This document shows, piece by piece, positions 9,126 through 18,044 of a stretch of DNA of 64,000 nt. How positions within the stretch are numbered: the first letter of the stretch is position 1; every line of letters starts with the position of its first letter. The position numbers and the translations under genes are program-made. The notes beneath the pieces are model-generated. The model was given only the letters and a program-made list of their open reading frames with translations, made no database searches and was not told the origin of the DNA. The DNA is from Nostoc sp. C052. GTDB lineage: Bacteria; Cyanobacteriota; Cyanobacteriia; Cyanobacteriales; Nostocaceae. Where the stretch lies: the NCBI RefSeq assembly GCF_013393905.1, contig NZ_CP040273.1:477558-541557 (forward strand), in the 5' to 3' direction.

Positions 9126-9652
9126 ATTTAATACTTACAGATTTTTTCCAATATAACCTCTGCCTTTTGAACGTTTTAGTAGAAGTTATACAATTCATAC
9201 ACTATTTAAAGCTTTTTAAAACATAATTACTCTTATAAAAAATTTGCATTTGCTTCTTTTCACAAGACTTTAGACGCTAAATATTGCTTTCAAATTTTTG
9301 AAGTTTTCTATAGCGATCGCTTGATTACTCTGAATACCTAAAAGTAAAAGTGAGATTTTTTTTAAATCAATCAAATAACCCTAGAAATCAAACATACCTT
9401 TGTCATACTGAAATAGTAATCCATTACATAAAGCTATTATTACTAATAAAAATAGAGCGAATATTGATGAAGAATTGTGAATTGTGAATTCACAATCAAA
9501 CATAATTAAATTCTGTTAGCGCACCGAGGGGTAGCTCATCTGACTCCTAACAACTGAATTATTTCTGATAATTTTCTAAAATCTTCAAATCCTATAGACA
9601 GTTTTTATACACCCCAATCACTTGTTGCATTCTGAAATGAGAGGTATTACCT
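9126..9652. other. Long AT-rich intergenic region
   Basis: About 530 bp without a supportable gene between the ATPase relic and the efflux operon. It contains a short tandem GTGAATT-type repeat at about 9477-9497 and one HIP1 octamer near 9314. The promoter of the exporter operon should lie in its right-hand half. Confidence 0.5.
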
Positions 9653-11152
9653 ATGACCATTGCCCTAAAACCGAAGGAACTAAAGCCTAAAGAACTAAAA
9701 CCGAATGGACTAAGTAAGCTAAGAGCAAATAAATGGCTACTTGGTTTACTGATATTGATTTCCATGATTGGCGTTGGCTATCTCGCTTATTACCAACTGG
9801 TATTAGTGCCTCAACAGCAAGCAAAGCTGAAGATTCAAACGGCTTTAGTTAAGCGAGGAAATCTCACGATCGCGGTTTCTGCAAATGGAACTGTTGAACC
9901 CGAACGTTCAGTTAATGTAAGCCCCAAAACATCAGGGATTTTGAAGCAACTGCTAGTTAAAGAAGGCGATTCTGTCCAACTTGGGCAGGTGCTTGCTTAC
10001 ATGGATGCCTCGAATCTTCAGGGACAATTACGGCAAGCTCAAGGAAATCTCGCTGCGGCTGAGGCAAATGTGCAAAAATTACTCAATGGGAATCGAACTC
10101 AAGATATCGCCACAGCAAAGGCACAACTGGCTGAACAAGACGCAAATCTCCAAAAATTGCTCAATGGGAATCGACTCCAAGAAGTTGCCCAAGCCCAAGC
10201 CCAGTTAAGAGATGCTCAATATGCTCTGCGTCAAGCTAACGATGATCTCAAAAGAAATCAAGAACTCTATAACTCAGGTGCGATCGCTCTCCAAAGTCTG
10301 AATACCTTCCGTACTAGCCGCGATCGCGCCCAGACTCAAGTCAAGCAAACACAAGCAGCTGCTTCATTGATGCGATCGGGAACTCGGCCAGAAGAGATTA
10401 CTCAAGCCGAGGCACTCCTCAAACAGAAACAGGAGGCTCTATCGCTCTCCCAAGCCGGATCACGACCGGAGGACATTCAGCAAGCCCGCGCCCAAGTAGC
10501 GGCGGCTGAGGGAGCAGTGCAAATTATCCAGACAGATATCAATGATATGGTGATCCGCGCCCCCTTTAGTGGGATTGTCGCCCGGAAATTTGCCGATCCT
10601 GGCTCATTTGTCACGCCTACCACCGCAGGTAGTTCGGTTTCTTCTGCTTCATCGTCTTCCATCTTGGCTCTCGCATCCACGAATCAGATTGTTGCCCAGG
10701 TTGCAGAAGCGAACATTGCCCAAATCCGTATGGGTCTAGTTGCGACAATTCAGGCAGATGCCTATCCGGGGAAAACTTTTACTGGACAGGTAACGCAAAT
10801 TGCCACTCAGTCGGATGTTGTGCAAAATGTGACTAGTTTTGAAGTGAAGACATCAGTGCCAGATCCCCAACATCTGCTGCGATCGGGGATGAATGTAACT
10901 GTGGACTTTAAAGCTGGAGAGTTGAAAAATGTGCTGGTGGTGCCTACTGGGGCGATCGTTCAACAAAATAATTCTCAGGGCGTATTTGTGGCCAAGGACA
11001 AAGGCGATTCAGTCTTTGTGCCGATTGTAGTTGGGACAACGGTGAATGACAAAACCGAGGTAAAGTCTGGCTTAACCGGAAACGAACACGTCTTACTCAG
11101 CTTTCCACCTGGAACCCGTAAGGTTTCTACAGCTAATGGCAGACGTTCATAA
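9653..11152 (+). CDS. MacA/DevB-type periplasmic adaptor subunit (HlyD family)
   Basis: Membrane-fusion protein linking an inner-membrane ABC exporter to a TolC-like outer-membrane channel. After a lysine-rich start containing tandem LKPKE repeats comes one membrane anchor (about residues 28-50). A split lipoyl half-motif follows (NVSPKTSGILKQLLVKEGD, about 85-103), then a long coiled-coil hairpin holding imperfect repeats (NVQKLLNGNRTQD and NLQKLLNGNRLQE), the second lipoyl half (DMVIRAPFSGIVARKFADPG), a serine-rich loop and the beta-barrel region. Length 499 exceeds typical MacA because of the extended hairpin. The permease and ATPase genes follow in the adaptor-permease-ATPase order also seen in devBCA, but a MITE-like element sits between adaptor and permease. 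Confidence 0.88.
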   Translation: MTIALKPKELKPKELKPNGLSKLRANKWLLGLLILISMIGVGYLAYYQLVLVPQQQAKLKIQTALVKRGNLTIAVSANGTVEPERSVNVSPKTSGILKQLLVKEGDSVQLGQVLAYMDASNLQGQLRQAQGNLAAAEANVQKLLNGNRTQDIATAKAQLAEQDANLQKLLNGNRLQEVAQAQAQLRDAQYALRQANDDLKRNQELYNSGAIALQSLNTFRTSRDRAQTQVKQTQAAASLMRSGTRPEEITQAEALLKQKQEALSLSQAGSRPEDIQQARAQVAAAEGAVQIIQTDINDMVIRAPFSGIVARKFADPGSFVTPTTAGSSVSSASSSSILALASTNQIVAQVAEANIAQIRMGLVATIQADAYPGKTFTGQVTQIATQSDVVQNVTSFEVKTSVPDPQHLLRSGMNVTVDFKAGELKNVLVVPTGAIVQQNNSQGVFVAKDKGDSVFVPIVVGTTVNDKTEVKSGLTGNEHVLLSFPPGTRKVSTANGRRS

Positions 11153-11180
11153 TTCGTAATTCGTAATTACGAATGATTTA

Positions 11181-11345
11181 AGAGGATGTTTGAAAAGTCC
11201 TCTTCTCGGTAGCAAAATGTTCTAGATCCCCCTAAATCCCCCTTAAGAAGGGGGACTTTGACTCTAGTTCCCCCCTTTTTAAGGGGGGTTAGGGGGGATC
11301 TAAAAGTGCCTAAAGCCACAGCGAAATACTTTTCAAACATCTTCT
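11181..11345. mobile_element. MITE-like element inside the exporter operon
   Basis: An 18-bp inverted repeat with one mismatch, AGAGGATGTTTGAAAAGT at 11181-11198 and its complement at 11328-11345, bounds 165 bp of non-coding DNA between the adaptor and permease genes. Inside is a second, C/G-rich inverted repeat (11224-11301) starting AGATCCCCCTAAATCCCC and ending with the complementary GGGGGGTTAGGGGGGATCT. No clear target duplication was found (only TAA on each side). The nested hairpin could act as a transcription attenuator between the two genes. Confidence 0.75.
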
Positions 11346-11355
11346 AAGAGCCATA

Positions 11356-12651
11356 ATGAAAAAACTTACTAATTTACAAACAACGAATCGTCCGCGCCGT
11401 CCACGAAAGGGCAAAATCTCTTTCGGTGAAGTTCTGATCATGTCAGTCGAAACGCTTTTGGGCAACAAACTGCGGACAGGTTTGACTATGTTGGGCGTGA
11501 TTATTGGTATCTCCTCAGTAATTACGATTACCGCCGTGGGACAGGGTGTGCAGAAGTCAACGGAGTTACAAATCCAAGCACTGGGAACAAACGTGATGGT
11601 AGTCACGGCGGGGGCAGCCAGAACAGGCGGCATCAGTTTAGGAGCGGGTTCAGCCAGTACACTGACTTGGGAAGATGCTAAGGCGATCGCTAAACAAGTC
11701 CCAGCCGCTAAATCGGTTTCGGCATTCTTACAACGCAGTTCAATTCAGATCGTCAGAGGTAATAACAACATCGCCACCACCCTTGTAGGAACGGATTTGA
11801 ACTACCCAACTATAAAAAACATTCATCCCCAAACGGGACTCTTTTTTAGTCAAGGGGATTTGGATGCTGGCCGCCCTGTGGCATTTCTCGGTTCCACAGT
11901 GCTAGATGAATTATTTAACACAAATGAATCCGTGATTGGGGCTGATTTACGGATTCGGGGTAAGCGCTACACCGTGGTAGGGGTGGCGGAATCGAAGGGA
12001 ACGTCGGGCGGACAGGATCTTGACGATGTGATTTATATCCCCTTAACCAATATGTCTGCCCAAATTGTCGGCAATAACGCCTTAACGGGTGTCGCAATTA
12101 ATGGATTTTGGTTAGAAGCCCTTGATGGCGATCAACTGAACTCGGCTCAATTTCAGGTGACGAATATTCTACGTTTACGGCATGGCATTCATCCGTCAGC
12201 CGTCGATGATTTTCGGATTACCAATCTAGTTGATATTATCAGCACTTTCAGCAGCGTCATGGGTTCATTTACCTTGATGATAGGTGCGATCGCAGGTATT
12301 TCTCTGATTGTCGGCGGCATTGGAATTGCCAACATCATGCTAGTTTCGGTGATGGAACGAACGCGAGAAATCGGCATTCGCAAAGCTGTGGGTGCAACCG
12401 GCACAGATATTTTAAGGCAGTTTTTGACTGAAGCGATCGTTATCTCCACAGTTGGCGGTGTAATTGGCGTGGGATTGGGCATTGGGTTCGCATTTGCTGC
12501 CGCAACTGTGTTCAAATTTCCGTTTATTGTACCGTTATGGTCGATTGGGGCAGGTTTTAGCCTTTCCTTTCTTGTTGGCATTCTGGCAGGCGGCATCCCA
12601 GCGCGTAATGCTGCCAAATTAGATCCGATTTCAGCACTACACAATGAGTAA
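11356..12651 (+). CDS. MacB-like ABC transporter permease (MacB_PCD-FtsX)
   Basis: Inner-membrane subunit of a MacB/LolCE-class exporter. The first membrane helix (about residues 37-60, GLTMLGVIIGISSVITITAV) is followed by a large periplasmic core (about 65-290) and three C-terminal helices with the FtsX signature MVSVMERTREIGIRKAVGA-like text near residue 330. Unlike E. coli MacB, the ATPase is a separate protein encoded 5 bp downstream. Length 431 is normal. The partner adaptor is upstream, separated by a MITE-like element. The substrate is not evident: macrolides, peptides, lipids and glycolipids are all exported by relatives. Confidence 0.88.
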   Translation: MKKLTNLQTTNRPRRPRKGKISFGEVLIMSVETLLGNKLRTGLTMLGVIIGISSVITITAVGQGVQKSTELQIQALGTNVMVVTAGAARTGGISLGAGSASTLTWEDAKAIAKQVPAAKSVSAFLQRSSIQIVRGNNNIATTLVGTDLNYPTIKNIHPQTGLFFSQGDLDAGRPVAFLGSTVLDELFNTNESVIGADLRIRGKRYTVVGVAESKGTSGGQDLDDVIYIPLTNMSAQIVGNNALTGVAINGFWLEALDGDQLNSAQFQVTNILRLRHGIHPSAVDDFRITNLVDIISTFSSVMGSFTLMIGAIAGISLIVGGIGIANIMLVSVMERTREIGIRKAVGATGTDILRQFLTEAIVISTVGGVIGVGLGIGFAFAAATVFKFPFIVPLWSIGAGFSLSFLVGILAGGIPARNAAKLDPISALHNE

Positions 12652-12656
12652 TCACT

Positions 12657-13349
12657 ATGGCAAACATGATTTTAATGGAGGGCATCACGAAAACCTATCA
12701 CTTGGGAGAATTGGATGTCCCCGTTCTGAAGGAAATTGATTTATCGATTGAAGATGGGGAATATGTGGCGATTATGGGGGCTTCGGGTTCAGGGAAATCA
12801 ACACTGATGAACATCATCGGCTGTCTGGATCGTCCGACGAGTGGACAATATATCTTAGACGGTAGAGATTTGACAACCCTGGATGATGATGAACTTGCAG
12901 ATATCCGCAATCAATATATTGGTTTCGTGTTTCAACAATTCAATTTGTTGCCTCGGTTGACGGCACTAGAAAATGTCATGCTGCCGATGATTTATGCAGA
13001 TGTGCCGCGATCGCAACGACTGGAATCTGCGATCGCCGCCTTAGAAAAGATTGGATTAGGCGATCGCTTAACAAATCGCCCTAGCCAACTTTCGGGAGGA
13101 CAGCAACAGCGAGTAGCGATCGCTCGCGCACTGGTGAATCATCCTGCCTTAGTGTTGGCGGATGAACCAACGGGGGCTTTAGATTCCAAAACTTCTCACG
13201 AGATTATGAATTTGCTGACGGAATTAAATCAACAGGGAACTACGATCGTGATTGTCACCCATGATGCAACGGTAGCAGCTCAGACAAAGCGGGTGATTCA
13301 GATGCAGGATGGGGTGATTGTTGAGAGAGCGATTGCGGCTTTGGGTTAA
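12657..13349 (+). CDS. MacB/LolD-type ABC transporter ATP-binding protein
   Basis: Cytoplasmic ATPase subunit energising the adjacent permease. Walker A GASGSGKST (about residues 40-48), Q-loop FVFQQFNLLPRL, ABC signature LSGGQQQRVAIARAL, Walker B LVLADEPTGALDS and the H-loop VTHD are all intact. The TGALDS after Walker B and the FNLLPRLTALENV stretch are typical of the MacB/LolD subgroup. The start lies 5 bp after the permease stop, so the two are translationally close. A hairpin at 13395-13425 follows the stop codon. Confidence 0.92.
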   Translation: MANMILMEGITKTYHLGELDVPVLKEIDLSIEDGEYVAIMGASGSGKSTLMNIIGCLDRPTSGQYILDGRDLTTLDDDELADIRNQYIGFVFQQFNLLPRLTALENVMLPMIYADVPRSQRLESAIAALEKIGLGDRLTNRPSQLSGGQQQRVAIARALVNHPALVLADEPTGALDSKTSHEIMNLLTELNQQGTTIVIVTHDATVAAQTKRVIQMQDGVIVERAIAALG

Positions 13350-13394
13350 AGCTTGGGACATTGAGGCGACAGCGAGTAGACTTTGGTTTTGACT

Positions 13395-13425
13395 AACTGT
13401 TACACACGAAACATTTGTAACAGTT
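13395..13425. terminator. Hairpin between convergent genes
   Basis: AACTGTTACA (13395-13404) and its exact complement TGTAACAGTT (13416-13425) form a 10-bp stem with an 11-base loop, placed just between the stop codons of the exporter ATPase (plus) and the DUF3122 gene (minus). The position suggests a bidirectional terminator, although neither side carries a strong T-tract. Confidence 0.5.
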
Positions 13426-13426
13426 G

Positions 13427-13948
13427 TCAAAGAGCAGAAATTGTTTGCCACTCTTGGATCGCCGTGAATGGGATTTGTAACTTGATCCCTGAACCAGTTA
13501 CCATCGGCAAAGTTAACTCAAGAGGAATTTCAGCACGCAACTGCGGTATGACAGGCTGAATGTCATATTCTCCAACATTTGCTAGGGCTGGTGTCTCCTG
13601 AGAAATTTCGCTAGAAACATCCTTGGCGATCAGAGTTTGTCTCAGAGATGTTGTCAGCGTGAGAGGTTGAGTATGATCTAATTCTACTGCACCAGGAAAT
13701 CCCACTAGTCGCAGGGAGATAATAGCACTACCATCAGGATGGATGCGCTTGAAGGCGATCGCCTGCCAGGATCTTCCAGTCTGATCTCGCAGATTTTGCC
13801 GAGATTGGTAGAGCATTTGCCCTGGAGATTCTTCGATTTGCGCTACAGCAGCAAAAGCGGGTAATGGACTCCAGACAAGCAGTGAAACGCAGATTAAAGC
13901 AGCCAGCAGGCGGCGAATTTTAGAACCGTTGAAGCAGATAGATTTCAT
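13427..13948 (-). CDS. Exported DUF3122 family protein
   Basis: Protein of unknown function seen mainly in cyanobacteria. A signal peptide (LLAALICVSLLVWSPLPAFA) precedes a ~150-residue domain with the DUF3122-like text ISLRLVGFPGAVELDHTQPL and ANVGEYDIQPVI, recognised from memory. The GTG at 13966 overlaps a good ribosome-binding site (GGTGAGGA) that instead serves the ATG at 13948, which was chosen. The protein would act in the periplasm or thylakoid lumen. It is followed on the same strand, upstream, by an exported rhodanese gene 54 bp away, so the two may share a transcript. Confidence 0.75.
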   Translation of the reverse strand: MKSICFNGSKIRRLLAALICVSLLVWSPLPAFAAVAQIEESPGQMLYQSRQNLRDQTGRSWQAIAFKRIHPDGSAIISLRLVGFPGAVELDHTQPLTLTTSLRQTLIAKDVSSEISQETPALANVGEYDIQPVIPQLRAEIPLELTLPMVTGSGIKLQIPFTAIQEWQTISAL

Positions 13949-14002
13949 GACAAAAGTCCTCACCAAGTTAAAATTCGGGAACGGAGTAATTATTTTTGTG
14001 CA

Positions 14003-14521
14003 TTACCTGGACGCGATCGCCTCTTTTGCGTTTTTCCAGCCGACAAAGCTAGGTGGAAAACCCTGCACATTCTCATAGCCCAACAGGTGTAATGTCATCA
14101 CTCCCATTGCCGCTCGATAACCGGAGGAGCAATACAACACCACGGGGCGAGTGCGTGGAATTTGATTCAGATTGTGCGACAGGGTTCTTAGGGGAATGTT
14201 AATTGCGTTAGGTATATGTCCAGACCGATACTCAGAGGCTTCTCGCACATCTACTAACATGGGTTGAGACTTCTTTAACAGGCTTTTCAACTCTTCGACA
14301 CTGGCGATCGTGTAATAGCCTACTGGAATCGACGTGAGAAAGCGATCGACTCCCGATTCCAGATTGTGGGGTTCAAGCAGGGTTTGCATCCTTTCTTGAG
14401 ATATCGATTCAGCTTCCGTGAGACTTGCTGCTATAGTCGGGTCTTGCTCAACACCAAGCAATAGGCAAAAACACATAGCAAATCCCAGCAATATGGTCTG
14501 AATTAGTTTCTTAGATATCAT
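14003..14521 (-). CDS. Exported rhodanese-domain protein
   Basis: Single-domain rhodanese with an N-terminal signal or anchor (LIQTILLGFAMCFCLLLGV). The rhodanese domain runs from about residue 75: MLVDVREASEYRSGHIPNAI, then the active-site loop VLYCSSGYRAA with the catalytic Cys, and the C-terminal LLGYENVQGFPPSFVGW. Rhodaneses transfer sulfane sulfur or act in redox sensing; the substrate is unknown. The ATG at 14521 was preferred to a TTG four codons upstream. It probably shares a transcript with the DUF3122 gene. A 118-bp MITE-like element lies just upstream. Confidence 0.82.
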   Translation of the reverse strand: MISKKLIQTILLGFAMCFCLLLGVEQDPTIAASLTEAESISQERMQTLLEPHNLESGVDRFLTSIPVGYYTIASVEELKSLLKKSQPMLVDVREASEYRSGHIPNAINIPLRTLSHNLNQIPRTRPVVLYCSSGYRAAMGVMTLHLLGYENVQGFPPSFVGWKNAKEAIASR

Positions 14522-14577
14522 ATAATTTCGCAATTGTAAGGGAACAAGTCAATTAATTATGGCGTTCCTTTATTTAG

Positions 14578-14696
14578 CAGGACTTACGCATAGGTAACGG
14601 AAAATCGTAGACGCGGAGCGGCTTCCCGCAGGGTACCACAGAGGACACAGAGGGCACTTAGAAATAAGAGTTTGAGAGGTTTCTTGCGTAAGTCCT
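14578..14696. mobile_element. MITE-like element, 12-bp inverted repeats, 6-bp flanking duplication
   Basis: AGGACTTACGCA (14579-14590) and its exact complement TGCGTAAGTCCT (14685-14696) bound about 118 bp of non-coding DNA. The same hexamer ATTTAG flanks both sides (14572-14577 and 14697-14702), consistent with a target duplication. The interior contains TAGACGCGGAGCGGCTT (14608-14624), which recurs with one mismatch inside the DUF2254 coding region at 33651-33667. Confidence 0.75.
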
Positions 14697-14731
14697 ATTT
14701 AGGAAAGCTAAAGAGCGATCGCGCTCTAGTT

Positions 14732-17671
14732 CTAAAAAGCTCTTTTAACATTGCCTCGTCGCTGATTACGAAGTAATAGCTTGCGAAGTTCTTCTACACC
14801 AATCAAAATGGGTGGACAAGCTAACAAAATCAACCAATGCCAATTGGCTAGTGAAGCCGTTCCAAATACTTGTCTGAAGGGTGGGAAGTCGATGAATGCG
14901 AATAGAGCAACACATTCAACACTTATTCCTAACCAGAGCAAACTATTATTTGACCACGACTGACGGAATACAGAACTCCAATCAGACCGACAGGCAAATA
15001 AGTTACCCACTTGACAAGCCACAATCGCTGCCAGAGTCATAGTTGTTGCTTGGCGATAGATTGCCGTCACCGTAGGATCGGCTGTATGGGACAGAATCGC
15101 GGGTGTGACTTGTTGCAAATTTGCCAAGGAATAGCCGTAGCTCCACCAGACAATCATAAAGCCCAACATTGATAGAACTGCTTCGATCGCACCGAGAAAG
15201 AGATAGGCGCGTAATAATAAGGGAATATTGAGCAGAAACTCTTGTTTGGGACGGGGTGGACGATCCATAATCCCAGCTTCGGGAGATTCTGCACCGAGAG
15301 CTAGGGCAGGAACCATGTCTGTGCCTAAATCTACGGCAAGAATCTGCAAAATCGTCAGCGCGGGTGGAATCTTAAAAGCAACCATGCCTAAAAATGGCAC
15401 GACTTCTGGCACATTCGACGCGAGGATGTAGGTCATGAACTTACGGATATTTTGATAAATTGCCCGTCCTTGCTCGATCGCTACCACAATCGTGGCAAAG
15501 TTATCATCGGTCAGCACAATGTCTGCCGCTTCTCGTGCCACATCCGTACCGTTCTGCCCCATCGCAATGCCGATATTTGCCGCTCGTAAGGCGGGGGCAT
15601 CATTCACACCATCACCTGTAACTGCCACAATTTCGCCGATATCTTTATAAGCTTGCACCAATCGTAATTTATGTTCAGGCGACATCCGCGCAAACACTAA
15701 ACCGAAGCGATATTTCACCACTTGTTGCAATTGGGCATCGGAGAGATGTCCCATACTTTCACCCGTAACCACTCGCACCTGTTCGTTAACTAAACCAATT
15801 TGGCGAGCGATCGCTTCAGCAGTCAGTCCATAATCACCCGTTACCATCGTTACTTTGATTCCAGCTTGATGACATTGGGCGATCGCTTTCGATACTTCGG
15901 GACGCGGCGGATCAAACATTGCTACCAGACCGATGAAGATCAGGTCTTGCTCTAAATCCTCTGCTTTGAGATCAAGCAATTCCTGCCCACCTTTACGCGC
16001 CGCCAGACCTAACACCCGAAATCCTTGCCGTGCTAAATCATCATTTGCTTTGACAACTTCATCCCAATAGTCATGAGTCAACTCCTGCGCCTCACCATCG
16101 CGCAAAATCAAATGGCAATGTTTCAGCACTTCTAATGGTGCGCCTTTAGTGAAAGCAAGATGAGGAGACTCATTTGCCCATAACTCTGAAGATTGCCAAT
16201 TCAACACCACAGTCATCATCAGGCGGCGAGAGTCAAAGGGAATTTCCCGTAGGCGTGGGTACTGCTTTTGGAGATTTTCTAAATTTAGTTCCGCTTTGGC
16301 CGCCGCTACTAATAGAGCCGCCTCTGTCGGATCGCCAATTTCTTGCCAACGACTAGGCGCATTGAGATGCACCAGACGGGCATTAGAACAAAGTGCTGAC
16401 CCGATTAGCAAAATCTTGGCTTTCCAAGCAATTTTGGAGTCCGAGGGAATGTTAACCTTACCATTAGTGGGATCGTAGCCTGCACCTGTGATTTCAATCA
16501 GCGCCTTAGTTGATATATCAGGATTAGTACTCGCAGTATTTGATGGCGGTTGAGGAGGGAGCCAGAGATAACGTACCGTCATTTCATTTTTGGTCAATGT
16601 GCCAGTTTTATCCGTGCAAATCACTGTAGTAGCGCTGAGGGTTTCCACTGCCGAGAGCCGCCTTACAAGGGCATTGCGCCGCGCCATACGTTTCACACCG
16701 AGTGCTAATGCCAGCGTTACTGTTGGCAGTAAACCTTCAGGGACATTGGCAACAATAATCCCGATCGCAAAAATAAAGCTCTCGGTGGCATCCATGCCAA
16801 TTAGCAAATAACTAAGTAAAAATACTATCAAACCCATACCAATGGCGATCGCTGTGATAATTCGCACGATGCGGGCAACTTGAATTTCTAAAGTACTTGG
16901 TTCCCGTTTCACCACCGTGGTTAAATGCGCCACCTGACCAAATTCGGTCTGTGCGCCCGTCGCATACACCACCGCCACTCCTCTTCCTGCTGCTACAGTC
17001 GAACCTGCTAAAACGAGGTTGGAAATTTCTGATGGATTTACTTTTTCTTGCAAGGGCTGTTCCCCTTGGCGCAGAATGGTTTTGCCACCACGCACCGGAA
17101 CCGCCTCACGCAGACTTACAGGGGAAGGACTTCGTGCTACAGGCAGAGATTCGCCTGTCATCACCGATACATCAAGATATAAACTTTCTGCCGAAATCAA
17201 ACGGGCATCCGCAGAAATGCGATCGCCTTCTTCCAATTGCATGACATCGCCGCGTACCAGTTCTCTAGCAGGAATCTCCTTGAGTTCACCATCACGATAG
17301 ACTTTTACCTGTGTCGGCAAGACTTTTTTTAAAGCAGATAGAGCTTTTTCGGCTTGAAACTCTTGCGAAAAGCTAAAGATGGCATTAATCCAAATCACCG
17401 CCCAGACTGCCCAGCCCAGTTCAGGGGTGCGCGAAATAAATGCCAAAATTCCTGCAACCCACAGCAGCAAAGCCATAAAGTGTGTCAATTGATCAGCAAA
17501 CCTTAGCCACAATGGACGATGGGCGGGTTCAGGCAATTCATTTGCACCAAATTTCTCTAATCTCTCTCTAGCTTCATCCTGCGATAATCCATTGGCAGCA
17601 GTGCTTAGAGATTCATAGACCTCTTCAAATGATAATGCCCATAATGGTTGGTGTAATGATGGCATCCTCAT
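14732..17671 (-). CDS. P-type cation ATPase, Na+/K+-ATPase-like (type IIC) signature
   Basis: Large membrane pump of 979 residues. The phosphorylation site CTDKTGTLT has its Asp at residue 354; the actuator motif is VMTGESLPV and the hinge MVTGDYGLT / TGDGVNDAPAL. The M4 motif PEGLLPTVT and the M5-M6 text ASNVPEVVPFL with DLGTDMVPALALG match animal Na+,K+-ATPases rather than SERCA-type calcium pumps, so the type IIC label is based on ion-site residues. Transported ions are inferred, not shown. The ATG at 17671 has an ATG two codons later with better ribosome-site spacing. The next gene upstream on this strand encodes a PspC protein, and beyond it a second P-type ATPase. Confidence 0.88.
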   Translation of the reverse strand: MRMPSLHQPLWALSFEEVYESLSTAANGLSQDEARERLEKFGANELPEPAHRPLWLRFADQLTHFMALLLWVAGILAFISRTPELGWAVWAVIWINAIFSFSQEFQAEKALSALKKVLPTQVKVYRDGELKEIPARELVRGDVMQLEEGDRISADARLISAESLYLDVSVMTGESLPVARSPSPVSLREAVPVRGGKTILRQGEQPLQEKVNPSEISNLVLAGSTVAAGRGVAVVYATGAQTEFGQVAHLTTVVKREPSTLEIQVARIVRIITAIAIGMGLIVFLLSYLLIGMDATESFIFAIGIIVANVPEGLLPTVTLALALGVKRMARRNALVRRLSAVETLSATTVICTDKTGTLTKNEMTVRYLWLPPQPPSNTASTNPDISTKALIEITGAGYDPTNGKVNIPSDSKIAWKAKILLIGSALCSNARLVHLNAPSRWQEIGDPTEAALLVAAAKAELNLENLQKQYPRLREIPFDSRRLMMTVVLNWQSSELWANESPHLAFTKGAPLEVLKHCHLILRDGEAQELTHDYWDEVVKANDDLARQGFRVLGLAARKGGQELLDLKAEDLEQDLIFIGLVAMFDPPRPEVSKAIAQCHQAGIKVTMVTGDYGLTAEAIARQIGLVNEQVRVVTGESMGHLSDAQLQQVVKYRFGLVFARMSPEHKLRLVQAYKDIGEIVAVTGDGVNDAPALRAANIGIAMGQNGTDVAREAADIVLTDDNFATIVVAIEQGRAIYQNIRKFMTYILASNVPEVVPFLGMVAFKIPPALTILQILAVDLGTDMVPALALGAESPEAGIMDRPPRPKQEFLLNIPLLLRAYLFLGAIEAVLSMLGFMIVWWSYGYSLANLQQVTPAILSHTADPTVTAIYRQATTMTLAAIVACQVGNLFACRSDWSSVFRQSWSNNSLLWLGISVECVALFAFIDFPPFRQVFGTASLANWHWLILLACPPILIGVEELRKLLLRNQRRGNVKRAF

Positions 17672-17749
17672 CTGCTCCTGTTTTGTGAAGGAAGGTGGAT
17701 TTCTCTGCGAGACGCTGTTCGCGTTCGTTTGTGTAGTAACGAATTCTAT

Positions 17750-17869
17750 GACTCTGTTGGCGAATTGCGTAGGCGCAGCCCACCGTAGGTATCACTATCC
17801 TCAAAGCCTTGAGATGTCGTAGCATCTCACCCCAGAAATTGCGGTTTACATGAATTCGCCAACAGTCTC
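17750..17869. mobile_element. MITE-like element, 17-bp inverted repeats, 7-bp target duplication
   Basis: The 120-bp element begins GACTCTGTTGGCGAATT (17750-17766) and ends with the near-complement of it (17853-17869; two mismatches). ATTCTAT flanks it on both sides (17743-17749 and 17870-17876). A small internal hairpin GAGATG/CATCTC lies near 17810-17828. It has no open frame. It occupies a third of the 373-bp gap between the first P-type ATPase and the PspC gene; the remainder shows no gene. Confidence 0.82.
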
Positions 17870-18044
17870 ATTCTATTCGCCGAAAACTTACGCCTGATGT
17901 GAATTAGAAACGCCTCTTATCCCATAAGGGTTTCTAGATTCGCTCGAAATCATTGTTTTGGGACTACCTACGAAATTACAAGGGTTTCAAGACTTAATTC
18001 ACATTAAACGTAACTTTTAAAACTTTTTTACCTTTATCGTTGCT

